Source of the DNA: Aphanomyces cochlioides
Taxonomy: Eukaryota; Oomycota; Saprolegniomycetes; Saprolegniales; Verrucalvaceae
Reading direction: 5' to 3'
DNA: 64,000 bases
Assembly (NCBI GenBank): GCA_019828595.1
Contig: JAHQRK010000034.1
Location: 485,331 to 549,330 of the forward strand
Position 1 is the first letter of the stretch. Every line of letters starts with the position of its first letter. The position numbers and the translations under genes are program-made. Of the stretch, positions 32,204-44,210 are shown piece after piece. Under the pieces are notes generated by a model. The model did no database searches and was not told where the DNA came from. It was given only the letters and a program-made list of their open reading frames with translations.

Positions 32204-34150
32204 CATTCCAATTGCCTCGACGTGGAGGAATTGACCGACTGGGAGTCGATTTAGCTAGCTCTGGTCGAGATGGTCGAAATGTCATGAATGAGCATTCTAC
32301 TGCATGAACTAACACTACTACAGTAAACTAGCAAATAGAAGTCAGAAGCTGGTTTCCTGGAGCATCCCCATGGAATGCTACTTCCACCAGGATACAGTGC
32401 TCCCGTATGCTAAAATTGTAGGGCTATTTTCATTTCGCTCGCAGCTTAGCCATTCTAAAGTTGCATTCCATGGATTTCCTACAACGATAGCAGGGAGTCA
32501 TCTCCGTGCAAACTTCATGAGCAAGGTGTTCAAGCGTGTGTATCGTTTTACGATGGGCTTGGAGACTTGAAAATCCAAGTTTTTTGTACCATCAAGCGTA
32601 TAGATCACACTGGTAGGGAGGATGCTCTTAGCATCCGCCTAGTAATTGCAAATAGCTCTCAAACTGTGGAAGAGTGCTCTCTTACAATGCGAGATCGTAA
32701 GGTCTTGCATTAAAGTTGGTAATATCTGATTGGTTAAAATTCAAGAATTTCTAGAGTAATGATTGGCTCATCATAAAAGCGGATGATAGACGGCGATTAT
32801 CCAACTACTAGTACTATAGTATTAATATGTTATCTACAAAATCACACCGAAGTTGTATTTTTGGTGATGGAGCCAATCGCTTCTTAGATAATTCAATCAG
32901 CAAAAACATTGATTGGATAAAAATACTGTTCAGTGCTATATTTTGGAATTTTATCGTGATGCAAATCAAACTGGCAGTGTGATCCAGAGTGTGCTAAAAC
33001 TGGCCAATCAGGTGCCAAATCACACCTGACATCACACCAAAAATCACACCTGTCCGACAATATCTATTCCTGTCACAGTCAATCAAGTCGTTTATCGGCT
33101 TGTTAGATGCAGAGGTGACTCTGCTTTGACTGGACATTCATATTTAACTGAAAGCCATCTAAGTAAGGTCGTGAATGAATACATAGTCCTTTGCCCTCTT
33201 GTGCTTGTGTCGATGCTCTTTCAATGTGAGAACATTGAAAAGACGGGCAGCATGAACACCCGTCGAGTCCGGTTTATTATCGAAATATGCTTTGCACCTG
33301 AAACGTAGTCACTTCCATTGTATTATAGACTTAAACATGTCTTGTATCTAACCATAACTACTGCCCATCATTTGGATTTGGTAGATTGAGGCGAATTTGT
33401 GTTCTGTGTACAGATATCTTACGTCCAAGTACCGATCAATAGACAAGTTGCTCGTTGTTGTTGTGAAAAACTAAAGCGACATCACATGCTCACGCACATC
33501 GGAGATCAAACTGAGGTTACGTCGGGTAGTTTTGTGAAAATTCTAATCAATGTACGCGACTCATAGCGTCGAACAAAACAACAGTATATGTGGTGCACTT
33601 TGCAATCGATTGTTACGATTTAGAACTAAGTATGACAGGCCTAAACATAATGTTAATGCGTCTGTGGCCAAACTCGACTAGCCATGTTGTCAACGTGGCT
33701 CCGTGTTGTCATGCACTCTGTGTTGTTGATACTGGGCAATGCAGAATTTTAGCCAATCGTGTAGTGGTGTGACAGTGAGTGTGATGTTTCACCAGAACTG
33801 CCATGGTAGATCATGCTATGGTGCAAAAGGCCTAAAGACTACCAAGTGGCCATAATCTGCCGAACTACGTTTTTTGGGTTTTTAAAATTCTTCGACCCAT
33901 ATTACCTAATTAACCTATTGTATAATTTTTCATAGGGTTTTTCGGGGGGAAAAACTTCAAAAATGCATGTCCACTGAGGATCCATTTTACAGTGGTCGAC
34001 AGCATCCACTGAACTAAGGCTGGTTCAGTATGAAGGAGGCATCCGATTTTCCTCGGTTTTTTGCAACGCTATCTGTGGGACTCGTTTGATTCATCTCGTA
34101 AACATATATCTCTTAAAAAAGCATACAGATCAATAAATATTGAAACATAA
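32204..34150. repeat. Repeat-rich intergenic region incl. inverted family A copy
   Basis: About 32825-33085 is the inverted counterpart of about 18650-19105 (shared words atctacaaaatcacac, tggagccaatc, ttttatcgtgatgcaaat). Around 33812-33855 a ~45-bp stretch (ctaaagactaccaa) resembles 17300-17345 next to the hAT tail. Several short ORFs have no motif. No gene recognised. Confidence 0.45.
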
Positions 34151-34342
34151 CTACCTAATATTGGGTTCTGCTCTTTCCTCAAAAGCAGACCCGCTACTAA
34201 GGCAACTTCGTCTTTGAGCAATGCTCATCTCTTTTAGGTGCGCCACAAACGTTTGGGTCCATACTCGAAACTTGTCCTTTCGCCCATTGAATACCAACAG
34301 GGACTGATTGTTTCCCTTGGAAGCAGCTCCTTCAGTAGACAT
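34151..34342 (-). pseudogene. Possible Copia-type gag N-terminal fragment
   Basis: ATG 34342 opens a 63-residue frame, MSTEGAASKGNNQS then LLVFNGRKDKFRVWTQTF, similar in layout to the start of Copia gag proteins (small acidic lead, FNG, W spaced by about ten). No zinc knuckle, protease or LTR is visible nearby. Isolated remnant or chance. Confidence 0.4.
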
Positions 34343-35700
34343 CGACTTGAAATGTTGAATAACAAAGTTGATTTGAGTAATAAACGATTGTATTGAGTTG
34401 AGGGAAGGCTCAGCTCAGGGTCAATTCGAAAGTGAGGAGCACAAAGCTCAACACAGTCAAACCCATAACATCCTAGCCGAAGCTCATAAACAACTGCCTA
34501 ACCTCTAGCATACAGTGAATCACATAATACTGCCCTTTGTTCAGTTGTTGAGAACCTTCTTCCTCTAGTTCAACCAACACTGATAGCTTAAGACTCACGA
34601 GATTTGTGTCTGACATCTAACAACTTCTCCAGTCCATCTCGTACTCTTCGTCGTCACTTGCCATGGCGCCGTGCGAACCACTCGAAAATGTTTTGACCAG
34701 TGAAGACAGAAGCTCAAAGATGTTTCTTTTCGTTTTCTCAACACAAAATTGGTAGAGGATTTCAGCTTTGAACTCGACTAACTCGCGAACAAATTTTGAC
34801 AGGATTCGGATTTTGTTTCGCTGGTCGTCATTGAGAAAACAGCCGGTGAAATGTTAAGCGAGAAATAGTTTACATTATTGTGCGTTTGATACAAAATTGT
34901 GAGGAACGGTTTGAATCGACCGAGGTTTCCGAATCGAACGGGCTTCTCTGATTGGCTAGAATTAAAATTTTAAAACTAGTCAGCCAATCAGAATCGATCA
35001 GCCACCTAACTCACGCAAAACACACATTGACACACACAACTTCAGTATGATGAAATCGATTTGAAAATGAATTCGCTTTTTGGTCAAAACCACAAATTTT
35101 GTGTTTTTTAAAGTGTTGAGGGCGCACTCCAGTTGAAATCATTCGATCGAGTTTGAATGTCACTGAGTCTCTTCGCGCTCAAGTTTTTCTAGCAATAGGC
35201 TTTATGCAGGGTAGTTCAGCATGATTGCCGGCACGGTCGCTGAGGGTCTTCGCGCATGTGCGACGATCGAGCTACATGTTGGTATGAATAGTTTGTACCT
35301 AGAGAATGGTGTGCTTAATCTGCAATGACCTCCACTACAGGAGTTGTTCAGGCTACAGGAATAGCCAGTGCAATATGTGTTATCTACACCACCGCTTGGA
35401 CTGCGGAATTATCAACATTTTGACATCGTAATATGGCTGATCTGGACGTGAGAAGAGTTTGGATTTTGGTCATTTTACCCGACAAATTGTGGCCGATTTT
35501 TCCCATGTGGTAGCAACAACCCACATGGCATCGACCAGGCTATGATAGAGAAATAGAGGTTTTGTCCATCGACAATATAAATTTTCGCCGATCTCTATTG
35601 AGGACAAAATGTCCCCAATGGAGACAATGTCCACAGTCGAGAAAAAATGGCGCGAATTGAATGATCAAGCGGGAAACTTGCATTTGATGTTAGATGGATC
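34343..35700. repeat. Intergenic with family B repeat, copy 3
   Basis: About 34875-35095 matches the family B repeats at 11690 and 19105 in the same orientation. The rest shows no feature. A palindromic-looking stretch (gtccccaatggagacaatgtccac) is near 35610. Confidence 0.5.
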
Positions 35701-35709
35701 GAGCATCCT

Positions 35710-35716
35710 TATATAG
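35710..35716 (+). promoter_or_regulatory. TATA-like box upstream of ORF 35747
   Basis: TATATAG lies 31-37 bp upstream of the ATG at 35747, a plausible core-promoter distance. No other support. Confidence 0.25.
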
Positions 35717-35746
35717 TCTCACCTGACGTCGACCGACGGATGGTCG

Positions 35747-36190
35747 ATGGAACACGATCAATCTACGCTGGACGACGACGCCGCGTCCAGTCATCTGTCA
35801 AGCTATGTCGAGACTCTTCTGGATCCCCCCCGAGGGCCCCATCGTCCTCCACACGCCCTCCATGGAACAGTCTTTGTTGCGCTTTCGCCATCAAGTTTGG
35901 TAGGCCGACATATTAATCCAAATTCTTTGTTTCAACACGGCGATGGCCTTTTCAACGATAGCTCCACCCATCTAGATGCTCTGGCGAACTGCTCAACAGT
36001 CTCGAACGACGAAATTCCCCTCGGTCCTGTAAGTGGAAGGTGGCTTTTGGAGCCGGCGGCTGCCGCAGGTGGCATTTGTTCGAGTGATCAACATCGGTGC
36101 CAAATACCGTCAACATATTCACGACCCACCGGCAAAGCATTATCCTTCGTTACACTACACCAAACCGCAGCACCAACTCCGCTGATATAG
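35747..36190 (+). CDS. Unrecognised ORF, 147 aa
   Basis: ATG-initiated frame (MEHDQSTLDDDAASSHL...) with acidic start, proline-rich middle and Ala/Gly stretch. Codons after about 36070 may belong to an intron or another frame, because an overlapping open frame runs on to 36282. No family recognised. A TATA-like word lies upstream. It might be the first exon of a host gene. Confidence 0.3.
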   Translation: MEHDQSTLDDDAASSHLSSYVETLLDPPRGPHRPPHALHGTVFVALSPSSLVGRHINPNSLFQHGDGLFNDSSTHLDALANCSTVSNDEIPLGPVSGRWLLEPAAAAGGICSSDQHRCQIPSTYSRPTGKALSFVTLHQTAAPTPLI

Positions 36191-36657
36191 CCGAGGCCAT
36201 AAACGACCCGCTGCTATTGCATGACCTTGAGTATTTAGACAGGACACGATCTTGCACGACAAGCGAGTGGCACAATTCATGATCGCGAATTATTGATGTT
36301 GTTCTGTCGTGTCTTGCGACCAGAATTCATGTCCTTGGTCAACACTAGGCATCCCCATGGCTCGGTTCGAAGCCGGAGACGAGAGGAACACGCATCGGCT
36401 TGGGTTCAAATTTTCCTCTTTGGCTTTGGAGCCTGGGAAATAATAAGGGAAAATCCATTATATGGCCTTTTTTCTAGGGCATAAGGGTGGGCTGATCAAG
36501 TTTGAAGATCCCTTATTAAGAGACCAAACACCCTAATTATGCCATATCCCACGAAAACCACCCTTAGGCCCGTTCCTAACGAGATCACAATCCATGACTC
36601 ATGAGCCATATGACACTCGTGCTCCTGTGATCCGAATATTTCGTTCCTGACGGGATC

Positions 36658-37907
36658 GTGGGTTTCGCGGAATCATGGAATGAGAATGTTGTGCATCTTC
36701 GTTTCACAACTATGGCGGGTGCGATTCATTTTGCAAGGTTAGGTGGAGTTCACTTCACGCAACATCACACGATGGCAGCCGCATCGTCAAGGTGGTCTGG
36801 AACTCAAAGGGAGGGTTGCAAACGACTTATATCCCCACCAACATCCAACAATTACGAAGACTGGAGTGTCGACCAGTTGAAACTCGAATGTACTGCCCGA
36901 AAACTCAACCTCGCGAAGAACATGAACAAGGCTGAACGAGTAAGAATCCTGAATGCATATGACCAAAACAAAGATGCAGTGAAGCTACTTGTGAATAAAC
37001 AGCGTAAGAAGCTGCGTACGACAGGGACGGCGGATATCGACAACGACACAAATGACCGACGGACTCCTAATTGTATGTTTCGGCTTGTGAACGTGCTTTT
37101 CTCGGATGAATTTTTTGATCGATTTATGGCAAGTGGAGCTCGTCTGACTCGCTCTGAATTGGACAATGGTGGATCAAGCTTTTGGCCGGATGTTGCAGAG
37201 GCTTTCAACACGTCTAGCCAAGAGTACGACAAGCTTGTAATTTACACCGCACAATTCACGAATATCAACCCCTCCAATGTTAATGTGCATTCGGCAATGA
37301 AATTGAAGCAAATGTGGCGCAATCTGAGTAGTCGGATCAGTGCGTTTGAAAACAATTCCAAATTGTCTGGTAGCCATGATCATGACTTTTGGTCTATTTG
37401 CCAGGGCAGCATTGATGCATATTACCTCCATTGCTGGTGCAAGCACAAACAGGCTGGTCGAGAGTTTTGTAGAGGGTTTTGTACTTCCTCTTTCTACTCT
37501 GACGACGAAGGTGAATCTGGAGACGAAAGCATTTCAACCAAATCGGTTGCTTCAACGAAGGCGATAAATCGGAAACGTGAGAGTTTGGGCTCCAGCTCGT
37601 CGTCTTTGGATTCGCTTGCAAAGAGCATTGACTTCATGGTGAGTAAAGAAATCAAATTGCTCGAGAATGAAGAAAAGAGACAAGCATCAGAGAAAGAATC
37701 AAGGAAAAAAGAGAGTAGCTTAGTACATTGCACTTGACATTGGACCGATTGAACAAAGAAATCTCAGAAAACAAAGCTCTAGTTCGCCAAGTTGCTGCTG
37801 ATGGGGGTGACCCCAATGATGAGAAGGCGAATATTGAATATGCCAAACGACGCAAAATACAAGTGCAAGCAGCTCTCGAGTCGTTAGAAAATGAATTAAT
37901 GCAATAA
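36658..37907 (+). pseudogene. Harbinger-associated DNA-binding protein (SAP-like plus trihelix), one late frameshift
   Basis: ORF 36658-37737 (359 codons); the first codon is GTG, and an in-frame ATG at 36673 or 36712 is a likelier start. It has a SAP-like segment (DWSVDQLKLECTARKLN ... RVRILNAYD), then a trihelix/Myb-like region (FFDRFMASGARLT, SSFWPDVAEAFN, MKLKQMWRNLSSRISAFE), a Ser-rich stretch and a charged coil (LLENEEKRQASEKE). The coil clearly continues in another frame from about 37728 to 37907 (TLDRLNKEISENK ... ALESLENELMQ), so one indel near 37725 truncates the protein. In related elements this partner helps the transposase bind DNA. Confidence 0.68.
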
Positions 37908-37928
37908 GGGCTATCAGCTTTAGAGTCT

Positions 37929-39136
37929 TTAGATTATGACTTCATGCAAAGATTTGCTGGATTTACTCGAAGCTGGTCTGGTCATGTTGTAGTTTTGAAT
38001 GTGCTGAACAATTACCTCGCGTAGAATTTGGCCATCGGCCTTACGCACAGGGTCACCGTTGTCTATGCTTGTGTACAGATAATCGGATTCCCTCAAATCA
38101 TTGTATTGATCAACTGCAACCGTGTTGGCTGATTGAATTGAGTCGTTGTGTATTGCCTGATCAATGCAGAAATTGTGCAACTTCATACAACACAAGATGA
38201 TTCGCTTGCAGTTGACGAAATCAACACCAAGAGGGGCTTTCAAAATACGCCATTTGTTGACCAGGAGACCAAATGACATCTCAATTCGAATACGAAGCTG
38301 GGAAATGTAGAAATTGTAGTCGGAGTGTGCCTTGCACTGAATTTGGACTTTGTAGTAAATGATCAGTCAGTATGTATGCATTATCACCGATGCAATAGTA
38401 ACCAGAAGGTAGCATGTTGATTTTTTCGCTCTTATGCCAGCGTGAAAACGCAGTGACATCACTCACTTTCCACGGCGCTTTGATAGAGCAGCCAGTAAAT
38501 CGGCACGCACTGTCGCACATAGCTTGGACGTTGATACCATACTTTTGATAGTGGCCAGAAAAGAATGCGCTCACGTCTGGGACTTCAGCAGGGGCAAGAA
38601 TTGGACACAACCAACCGTCAATACAACCAACACAGCCTGTAAGGATTGATTTGAGCTTAGAGAACAAAATCCATCGGCAACGTTGTGCATTCGTGCTTCG
38701 TCGGAGACTGGTGACTCAATTTAAAAGAGCTTGTGTTGGATACAGCATCAATCACTTCTTATACACATGAGTAGAATGCAGTCTGGCTAACACCAGCTAT
38801 TGTTCGTATGTGAAGGTAGCTCCCACCAGCTAGCCGAGATAGTGTCATCTGAATCATGTTGACTGGTGTGATTGGATCGGTATTTGCTCGACAATATGAT
38901 TGTGAATGATGACGTTGTAACTTCGGAGCAATCGCTTTGCACAACAGCTCAAATGAAGAAAGACTCATGCGATAGTACCGAATGAACTGACCCTCGAGTA
39001 ACAATTGGTCGCGATGCAAATCCCAGTTCAAGCGTTTGCGATAGATCACATTTCGTCGTCGTTGTGGTGAGGCGCGAATAAACAGCAAAGCGAGTAAGAT
39101 GATGAGCTTACGTTTGAGTTTCCGGGGATGATCCAT
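37929..39136 (-). pseudogene. Harbinger-type DDE transposase with stop and frameshifts
   Basis: Starting at 39136 (MDHPRKLKRKL; basic N-terminus), MIQMTLSRLAGGSYLHI and GVSQTAFYSCV, then a TAA. The same frame goes on with EVIDAVSNTSSFKL up to about 38690. After a frame change: LTGCVGCIDGWLCP (first Asp), FSGHYQKYGINVQAMCD, and GYYCIGDNAYILTDHLL (second Asp). After another change near 38340: FYISQLRIRIEMSFGLLVNKWRIL and KLHNFCIDQAI. Order and motifs match DDE_Tnp_4 transposases. At least one stop and two frame changes, so inactive. Confidence 0.8.
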
Positions 39137-39268
39137 GTGAGTCTGGGTCGGCTGATAAGTCCAAGTCGACTCACGGGATCATGAAACCAAAACCGAAACG
39201 CCTATCCCTGTTGATTTTTCTCCAATCATGCGCAATATTTTTGGGATCATGATCTCGTTAGGAACGGG

Positions 39269-39900
39269 GAGTGTCTATATCTATGTCCAAAATGCAAAAC
39301 TTCGTTTTTCCGGATAAAAATTGTTACTATCCGAACGATTTGGACTACTGTGTCCCAAAATTTAGATTTTCGTGTCTATATTTTTCTGGTTGGACACTGT
39401 GCATGTGAAAAAGTCCAAAAGTGTGTCCATAAATTGCCGGATAATTATTTTTATCCGTAACTTCGAAATGGCCATAGACATAGACACTCCCTGTGATATG
39501 CAAGTCTCAAATCCAAATACCCTAAATATGCCGTGTCCATGAATTTTCCCTTTTCTGTATTGGCAAGAGTATGACAACAAACATGGGAGTTTTTTTAATC
39601 AAATTTCAACTTTATATGTTTAGAAAAGGTAAATATAATTGATAAAAGGTTTATAAATAGATTGTCAATACGCACACTACCCACAAGCGGTATTAGTTCG
39701 TGATAGACCTCGTCAAAAACGCCTCGATGTCCCAAGAGGAAGCGATACAGAGGTCATGAGCCCCATTGAACTGCTTAATTTGATGTACCGTTTGCAAACA
39801 ACGTGCCGAATGAAGCGAACACTGCAAAGATACCTTTATTTCCAACTTATCACGAATGCAAACATCGCCATAACCGTGCTTGACATTCGGAGGCTGCATC
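39269..39900. other. AT-rich spacer with attatccgga-type words
   Basis: Contains scattered tatccgga/ccggataa words (39315-39455) as in other spacers, and 'gtgtctatatctatgtcc' near 39271 with an inverted counterpart 'gccatagacatagacac' near 39470, possibly a short inverted-repeat element (39267-39487). No gene. Confidence 0.4.
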
Positions 39901-39904
39901 CATT

Positions 39905-40310
39905 GAAAAGGCGGATATCAAGCGTTGCTTGAAGCGATGGCTTTGCGTCCGACTTGTCAAACGCATCTTTCAAAGTTGCAACTGATGAGAAGTCGGACGT
40001 CAAGCCTTGTTTGAAGCTATGCCTTGGCCTTATCAATCTCATTGTTCAGAAGCTACATTTATTGATACGGCGGACGCCAAGCCTTCTTTCAAGCGAAGGC
40101 TTACCGCCCGACTTGTCAAACTCATCATTCTGAAGCTACATTTGTTGAGACGGCGGACGTGAAGCCTTGCTTGAAACCATTCGTTGACGTTTAACTTGTC
40201 AATCTCATGGTTCAGAAGCTTCATTTGTTGGCAAGGTGTACGTCAAGCCATCGCTTCAAGCAAGGCTTGACGTCCGACTTTTCAACAAAGGCAGCTTCGA
40301 AAAATGCGAT
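39905..40310. repeat. Degenerate tandem repeat, about five ~80-bp units
   Basis: Units begin near 39909, 39991, 40068, 40151 and 40234. Each has a GCGGACGTCAAGCC-like start, a palindromic gcttgaagc word, then 'ccgacttgtcaa..catc' and 'agctacatttgttga'. Similarity between units is imperfect. Minus-strand frames run through the array but do not maintain a common frame, so I treat it as non-coding. Confidence 0.65.
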
Positions 40311-40435
40311 TGTCAAGTCTGAGGGATCCAGACTTGACCATACTAAAAGGGTACAACTTGGAGGCGGTTTGTATTGATACAGGATCATAAGTTATTTGTA
40401 AAGTCGCAATCACAATTTATAGGTTTTGCTAATCG

Positions 40436-40595
40436 GCATAAGATATAGACTAATGAGGATGAAATTATTTTGGTATAAAGCAAAATTCGGATTTTAGAAT
40501 CTCGAAGTGCTTCGCATAAAGCATAGACTAATGAGGATGAAGTTATTCTGATAAAAACAGTAATTCGACTTTTAAAATCTTAAAGTGCTTGGACA
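40436..40595. repeat. Two-copy direct repeat of ~75 bp
   Basis: Segments 40436-40509 and 40511-40590 share 'catag/atagactaatgaggatgaa' and '...atctc/taaagtgctt'. Located between the 80-bp tandem repeat and the hAT relic. Confidence 0.55.
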
Positions 40596-40671
40596 TTGCA
40601 AAGGAATTAACGTGCTATTCGAAATCTGCACAATTGTTTTTGAGTATATATAATGTGTAAAAGGTTAAGTT

Positions 40672-42177
40672 TTGAGAATGTTATATAGTCAGGGAAATAC
40701 CTGTACTATTTATACGAAGGGGTACCCTATTTCGAAGGGACACTCTACGAAAAGTTGGTTGGAAACAGTGTCTTCAAGACCCATGGACGACACCCGAAGC
40801 ATTGCCGAGCTCTATTACGAAATCAGTCCTGACTCCAAGGTGCATATGTGTAAACAGTGCGACCGACCTGTTACTCAAAATCTATCATATGGATTTACCA
40901 ACCTTATCAGCCATTTGAAAAACAAACATCCAGATTACCTCAAACGTTTCTCGGAGGCAAAGGACAATTCCAAAGCCGTTCTCTCAAATTTCAACTTTGT
41001 ATCAACAAAATCTAGCAGTCTCTATGGATGGATCGATTTGATTGTGAACAAAAATCTACCATTTGCATGCGTCGAGGACGAAAAGATTCGTAAATACACT
41101 TCCCTAGAAGCAACAAGCATAAAAACACTACAAAAACAATGCGGTCCCTTGAACTCCTTGTCGAGAAAAGAATTGCCGATGTTTTGCCAAATCAATTTGC
41201 ATTAACATTGGATGGGTGGACTTCACATGGAACAGCTTATTGTGGTATTTTGCCTCGTTCATCGATAGTTCTGGTTCCCACATGTGTCCTCTTATTGCCT
41301 TTTCTCCATTAGCAGATGAATCGCATTGGGGTCCCTTTAATTGGTTGTGCAAGTCACAAGCTTAACTTGGCAGTAAAAGAATTCATGGGAGAATACGAAG
41401 ATTTACTTAAAAAGGTCAACCACATCATGACAAAATGCAAGACCCTTCGAAATCGTGGTTTATTGAGAAAATAGTCCCGCTTAGCCCCACTGACACGAAA
41501 TATTACTCGATGGTCTTCGGAGCTTGCCATGTTAAACAGATTTTTTGATCTTGAGTGCCATTTGCATGATTTACCTGGTATTGGAGATTTAATGCCAAAT
41601 CGCATGGAATTACGCAGCCTGACGCAACTTCGTACGACACTGATTGATTTAGATTCTCTCACAAAAGCACTACAGTCAGAAAGCTTGACTTTGGCTCGAT
41701 CTCGTTGTCTTTTGGATGGTGTTGTGTCTCGTTTTCCATCTATGGCTACATACTTAGCTGTTGTTGCTAACATTGTCCATGACCCTACATTTGACTGTGC
41801 GGTAGTGAAAGCCATAAAAAAGTATTGGGGATCTCAGCGACGATGAAGCAAATGCTTTAGTCATCCGGGGCGTTGCTCGTGTTTCGGACGCTGATGCCAA
41901 TGTTCCTGATGTCAATATCTCGTTCGCAGAGCAAATACTTTTCGATTCACAAAAGAAAGACAGCGACGCTGGTCAAGTACGTGTTGATGATCTGCGATTC
42001 ATTTTGCCTACCTCAAATGTTGTTGAGCGACTTTTCTCCAAAGATAAATTTGTCTTGACAAATCAGCGCATGTCCATACACCCAGTAAATCTAAAAATGG
42101 TTCTCTTTTTTGCTGCGAATCACTGCTTCTGTGATGTCCAGCTTGTGCAGGAAGCGTCGGCGCGACAAGTAGACTAA
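40672..42177 (+). pseudogene. hAT transposase with BED zinc finger, decayed
   Basis: N-terminal part 40672-41205 has a BED-type finger: KVHMCKQCDRPV then LISHLKNKHPDYL. In other frames follow ALTLDGWTSHG (catalytic Asp region, near 41200-41230), CASHKLNLAVKEF (41345-41395), RFFDLECHLHDLPGIG...MATYLAVVANIVHDP (41532-41850) and the C-terminal LPTSNVVERLFSKDKF and LTNQRMSIHPVNLKMVLFFAANH (to TAA 42175). The order is that of hAT transposases, with at least three frame changes. TIRs and 8-bp duplication not located. Confidence 0.75.
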
Positions 42178-42369
42178 TTTTATATGAATATACATGTCAT
42201 TTGTCAACTCGAACCGAGCCAAGCCGATGAGCCGATAATAACCCGGATCTGCCATTTACATTTATTGCCCCAAGTTTAGTAAATGTGATGCGATCATCTT
42301 AAGTGTCGTCATCACTACTTGCTAAGAATGGCAGGTCTTGGCAAGTCGTCGACAGTGTTTTGATACGTT

Positions 42370-44015
42370 ACGTTAAATAACGTAACTTACGGCATTCCGT
42401 TTCGCTGTATCGAAACGTATTACCTTACGATATATTACGGTACGCGCCGTCACTATACGAAAGATCACAAATTTGTATCTTTAAGATCAAATCAATTCGT
42501 TTTGAGTTTCAAGTTGAGACTATTTAATCCTATACTATTGGCTGATATCGTGTCAAAAGAAAATACATTCTGCAAGTTACTGTAATTATTAAAAATTATG
42601 AAGAAATTCCATTTTCTACCTATGACGTCACTATACGAAAGGGGGAGATTTTCGCTCACTAGCACCACAATCCATTGCGCCACACCCAACAACTGTCACT
42701 CTGTTATCGATATGCCTCGAGGAGAAAGATTTACCGAGTCGGAGTGGGGCATGATGGTCGGCCTTCGCCAGCAAAATTTCAGCTATCCCAAGATAGCACA
42801 ACTCGTCGGAAAGAACCAAAGCGCAATCTTTGAGTTCTTGAAGGATCCTGAGTCATATGAAACCCGTGAATACCGACCAAAACCAAAGCTTATCACCGAT
42901 GGATCCCTGCGTCAATTAATTCGCCATGTCTCGACAACTGGTGCCTCAACTAGGGTTTCAACAACTGATCTCAATATTGACGCATCGCATCGTACGGCCC
43001 AAAGAGCGTTACACTCATCGAAGTTCTTGTCACATGATACACGTACAGTACATCCACTACTGACCTCACAAAGAAAAATATGCAAGACCGCATGGCGTAT
43101 GCACACTACCATCTGCGAAACAAGACCAATTGGGAGACATCATATGGTCCGATGAGAAAAAGTTTATTATGGATGGACCAGATGGTCTCCAAAAGTACTG
43201 GCGAGACATACGGCAACCAAAATTTAGTTTATTAAGTCCAGCTGGCGGTGGAAGTGTGATGGTTTGTGGGGCTTTTTCGTCCATGGGACGCTGCGAGCTT
43301 GTCTTTTTAGAAGGGACTCAAGACAAGTATGCCTACCTTGCACGACTTGGGGATTATCTGTTCCCCATTGCCCATGAATTCCTTGTTGAGAACTTTGGTT
43401 TTATGCAAGATGGGTGCCCATATCATAAGGCGAATGTTGTCATGGAATTCTTGCGTGACAACAATGTTACACTTGTGGACCACCCGCCCTACTCACCCGA
43501 CTTCGATCCAATCGAGAACATATGGGTATCATGGCACAGAAGGTGTATGCAAATGGACGTCAGTTTCGGCGCAAGCAGGCGTTGATTTCTGCGATCAAAT
43601 CAGCCTGGGATGATATCAGCCCTTCGCTGCTTGTAAAGCTGCCAAACTTAATGCACGACAGATGCTGGGCGGTTATTGATTCCAAGGGAGCTTTGACTAA
43701 GCATTAGGAGTCTTTCATGTCTTCTTAATACTAATATATGTGGTTTTTGCATTACCTTTCGTATAGTGTTGTCACATTGTATTTTCTATGTTCAGTCATA
43801 GTGGTACACTTGAGTCGTCTTTCTCATGCAGTTTGTCATGAAAAGTGTGGCTCTGGTGAGCCTAGTTGTACTTTCTTTCTGTCGCATTCACATATATCGT
43901 AAAACTTCAAAAAATGAAGAAAATATTGCCTTTCGTATTATGGCGGCGCGCACTGTACATCGTAAGGCCATTACGTTACAATATTCTTTTCGTAGTACGT
44001 TTGTACGTTATTTGA
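42370..44015 (+). mobile_element. Tc1-type element with long imperfect inverted flanks
   Basis: CACTATACGAAAG occurs at 42451-42463 and 42629-42641, and its inverse CTTTCGTATAGTG at 43756-43768. Outside these, 42370-42450 and about 43925-44015 are also inverted relatives of each other (shared words taacgta, ccttacgat, gcgcgcc, atacgaaag). The transposase gene lies at 42712-43705. Either nested copies of the same terminal repeat or a composite of two elements; the exact boundary and target duplication are unresolved. Confidence 0.65.
42712..43705 (+). pseudogene. Tc1-like DD34E transposase, frame-disrupted
   Basis: ATG 42712 (MPRGERFTESEWGMM) opens an N-terminal paired HTH (YPKIAQLVGKNQSAIFEFL, TGASTRVSTTDLN). 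Frame changes near 43130 and 43530 separate it from the catalytic parts: GDIIWSDEKKFIM (first Asp), FMQDGCPYHKANVV (second Asp) and PPYSPDFDPIENIW (Glu, 34 residues after the second Asp), then VYANGRQFRRKQALISA and the end at 43705. The catalytic triad is preserved, the reading frame is not. Confidence 0.82.
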
Positions 44016-44210
44016 GTGGTGGAGAAGTCATTTGGCGCTTTTATGGGAAGAAGAGACAGTACGAAAGTGCCAAGCTCTGCTGTGTGAGTACAAATATGTC
44101 TCGAAGGCATCTCTGTCCATGCCAATGTACTCAAGAACCACATGCAAACGACTCACGCGGTAGAATACGAGACACCTGTCACCAAGCGCCAAGCCATGTC
44201 AATGGAAGAT

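Larger units (their letters stand above)
36569..39268. mobile_element. Second PIF/Harbinger-like element with convergent genes
   Basis: Inverted ends CCCGTTCCTAACGAGATCA at 36569-36587 and 39250-39268. Inside, a DNA-binding protein gene on plus (36658-37907) and a DDE transposase on minus (39136-37929) converge with about 20 bp between them. The target duplication is not clear, which differs from the TAA/TTA flanks of the other Harbinger copies, so this belongs to another branch of the PIF/Harbinger group. Confidence 0.75.
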
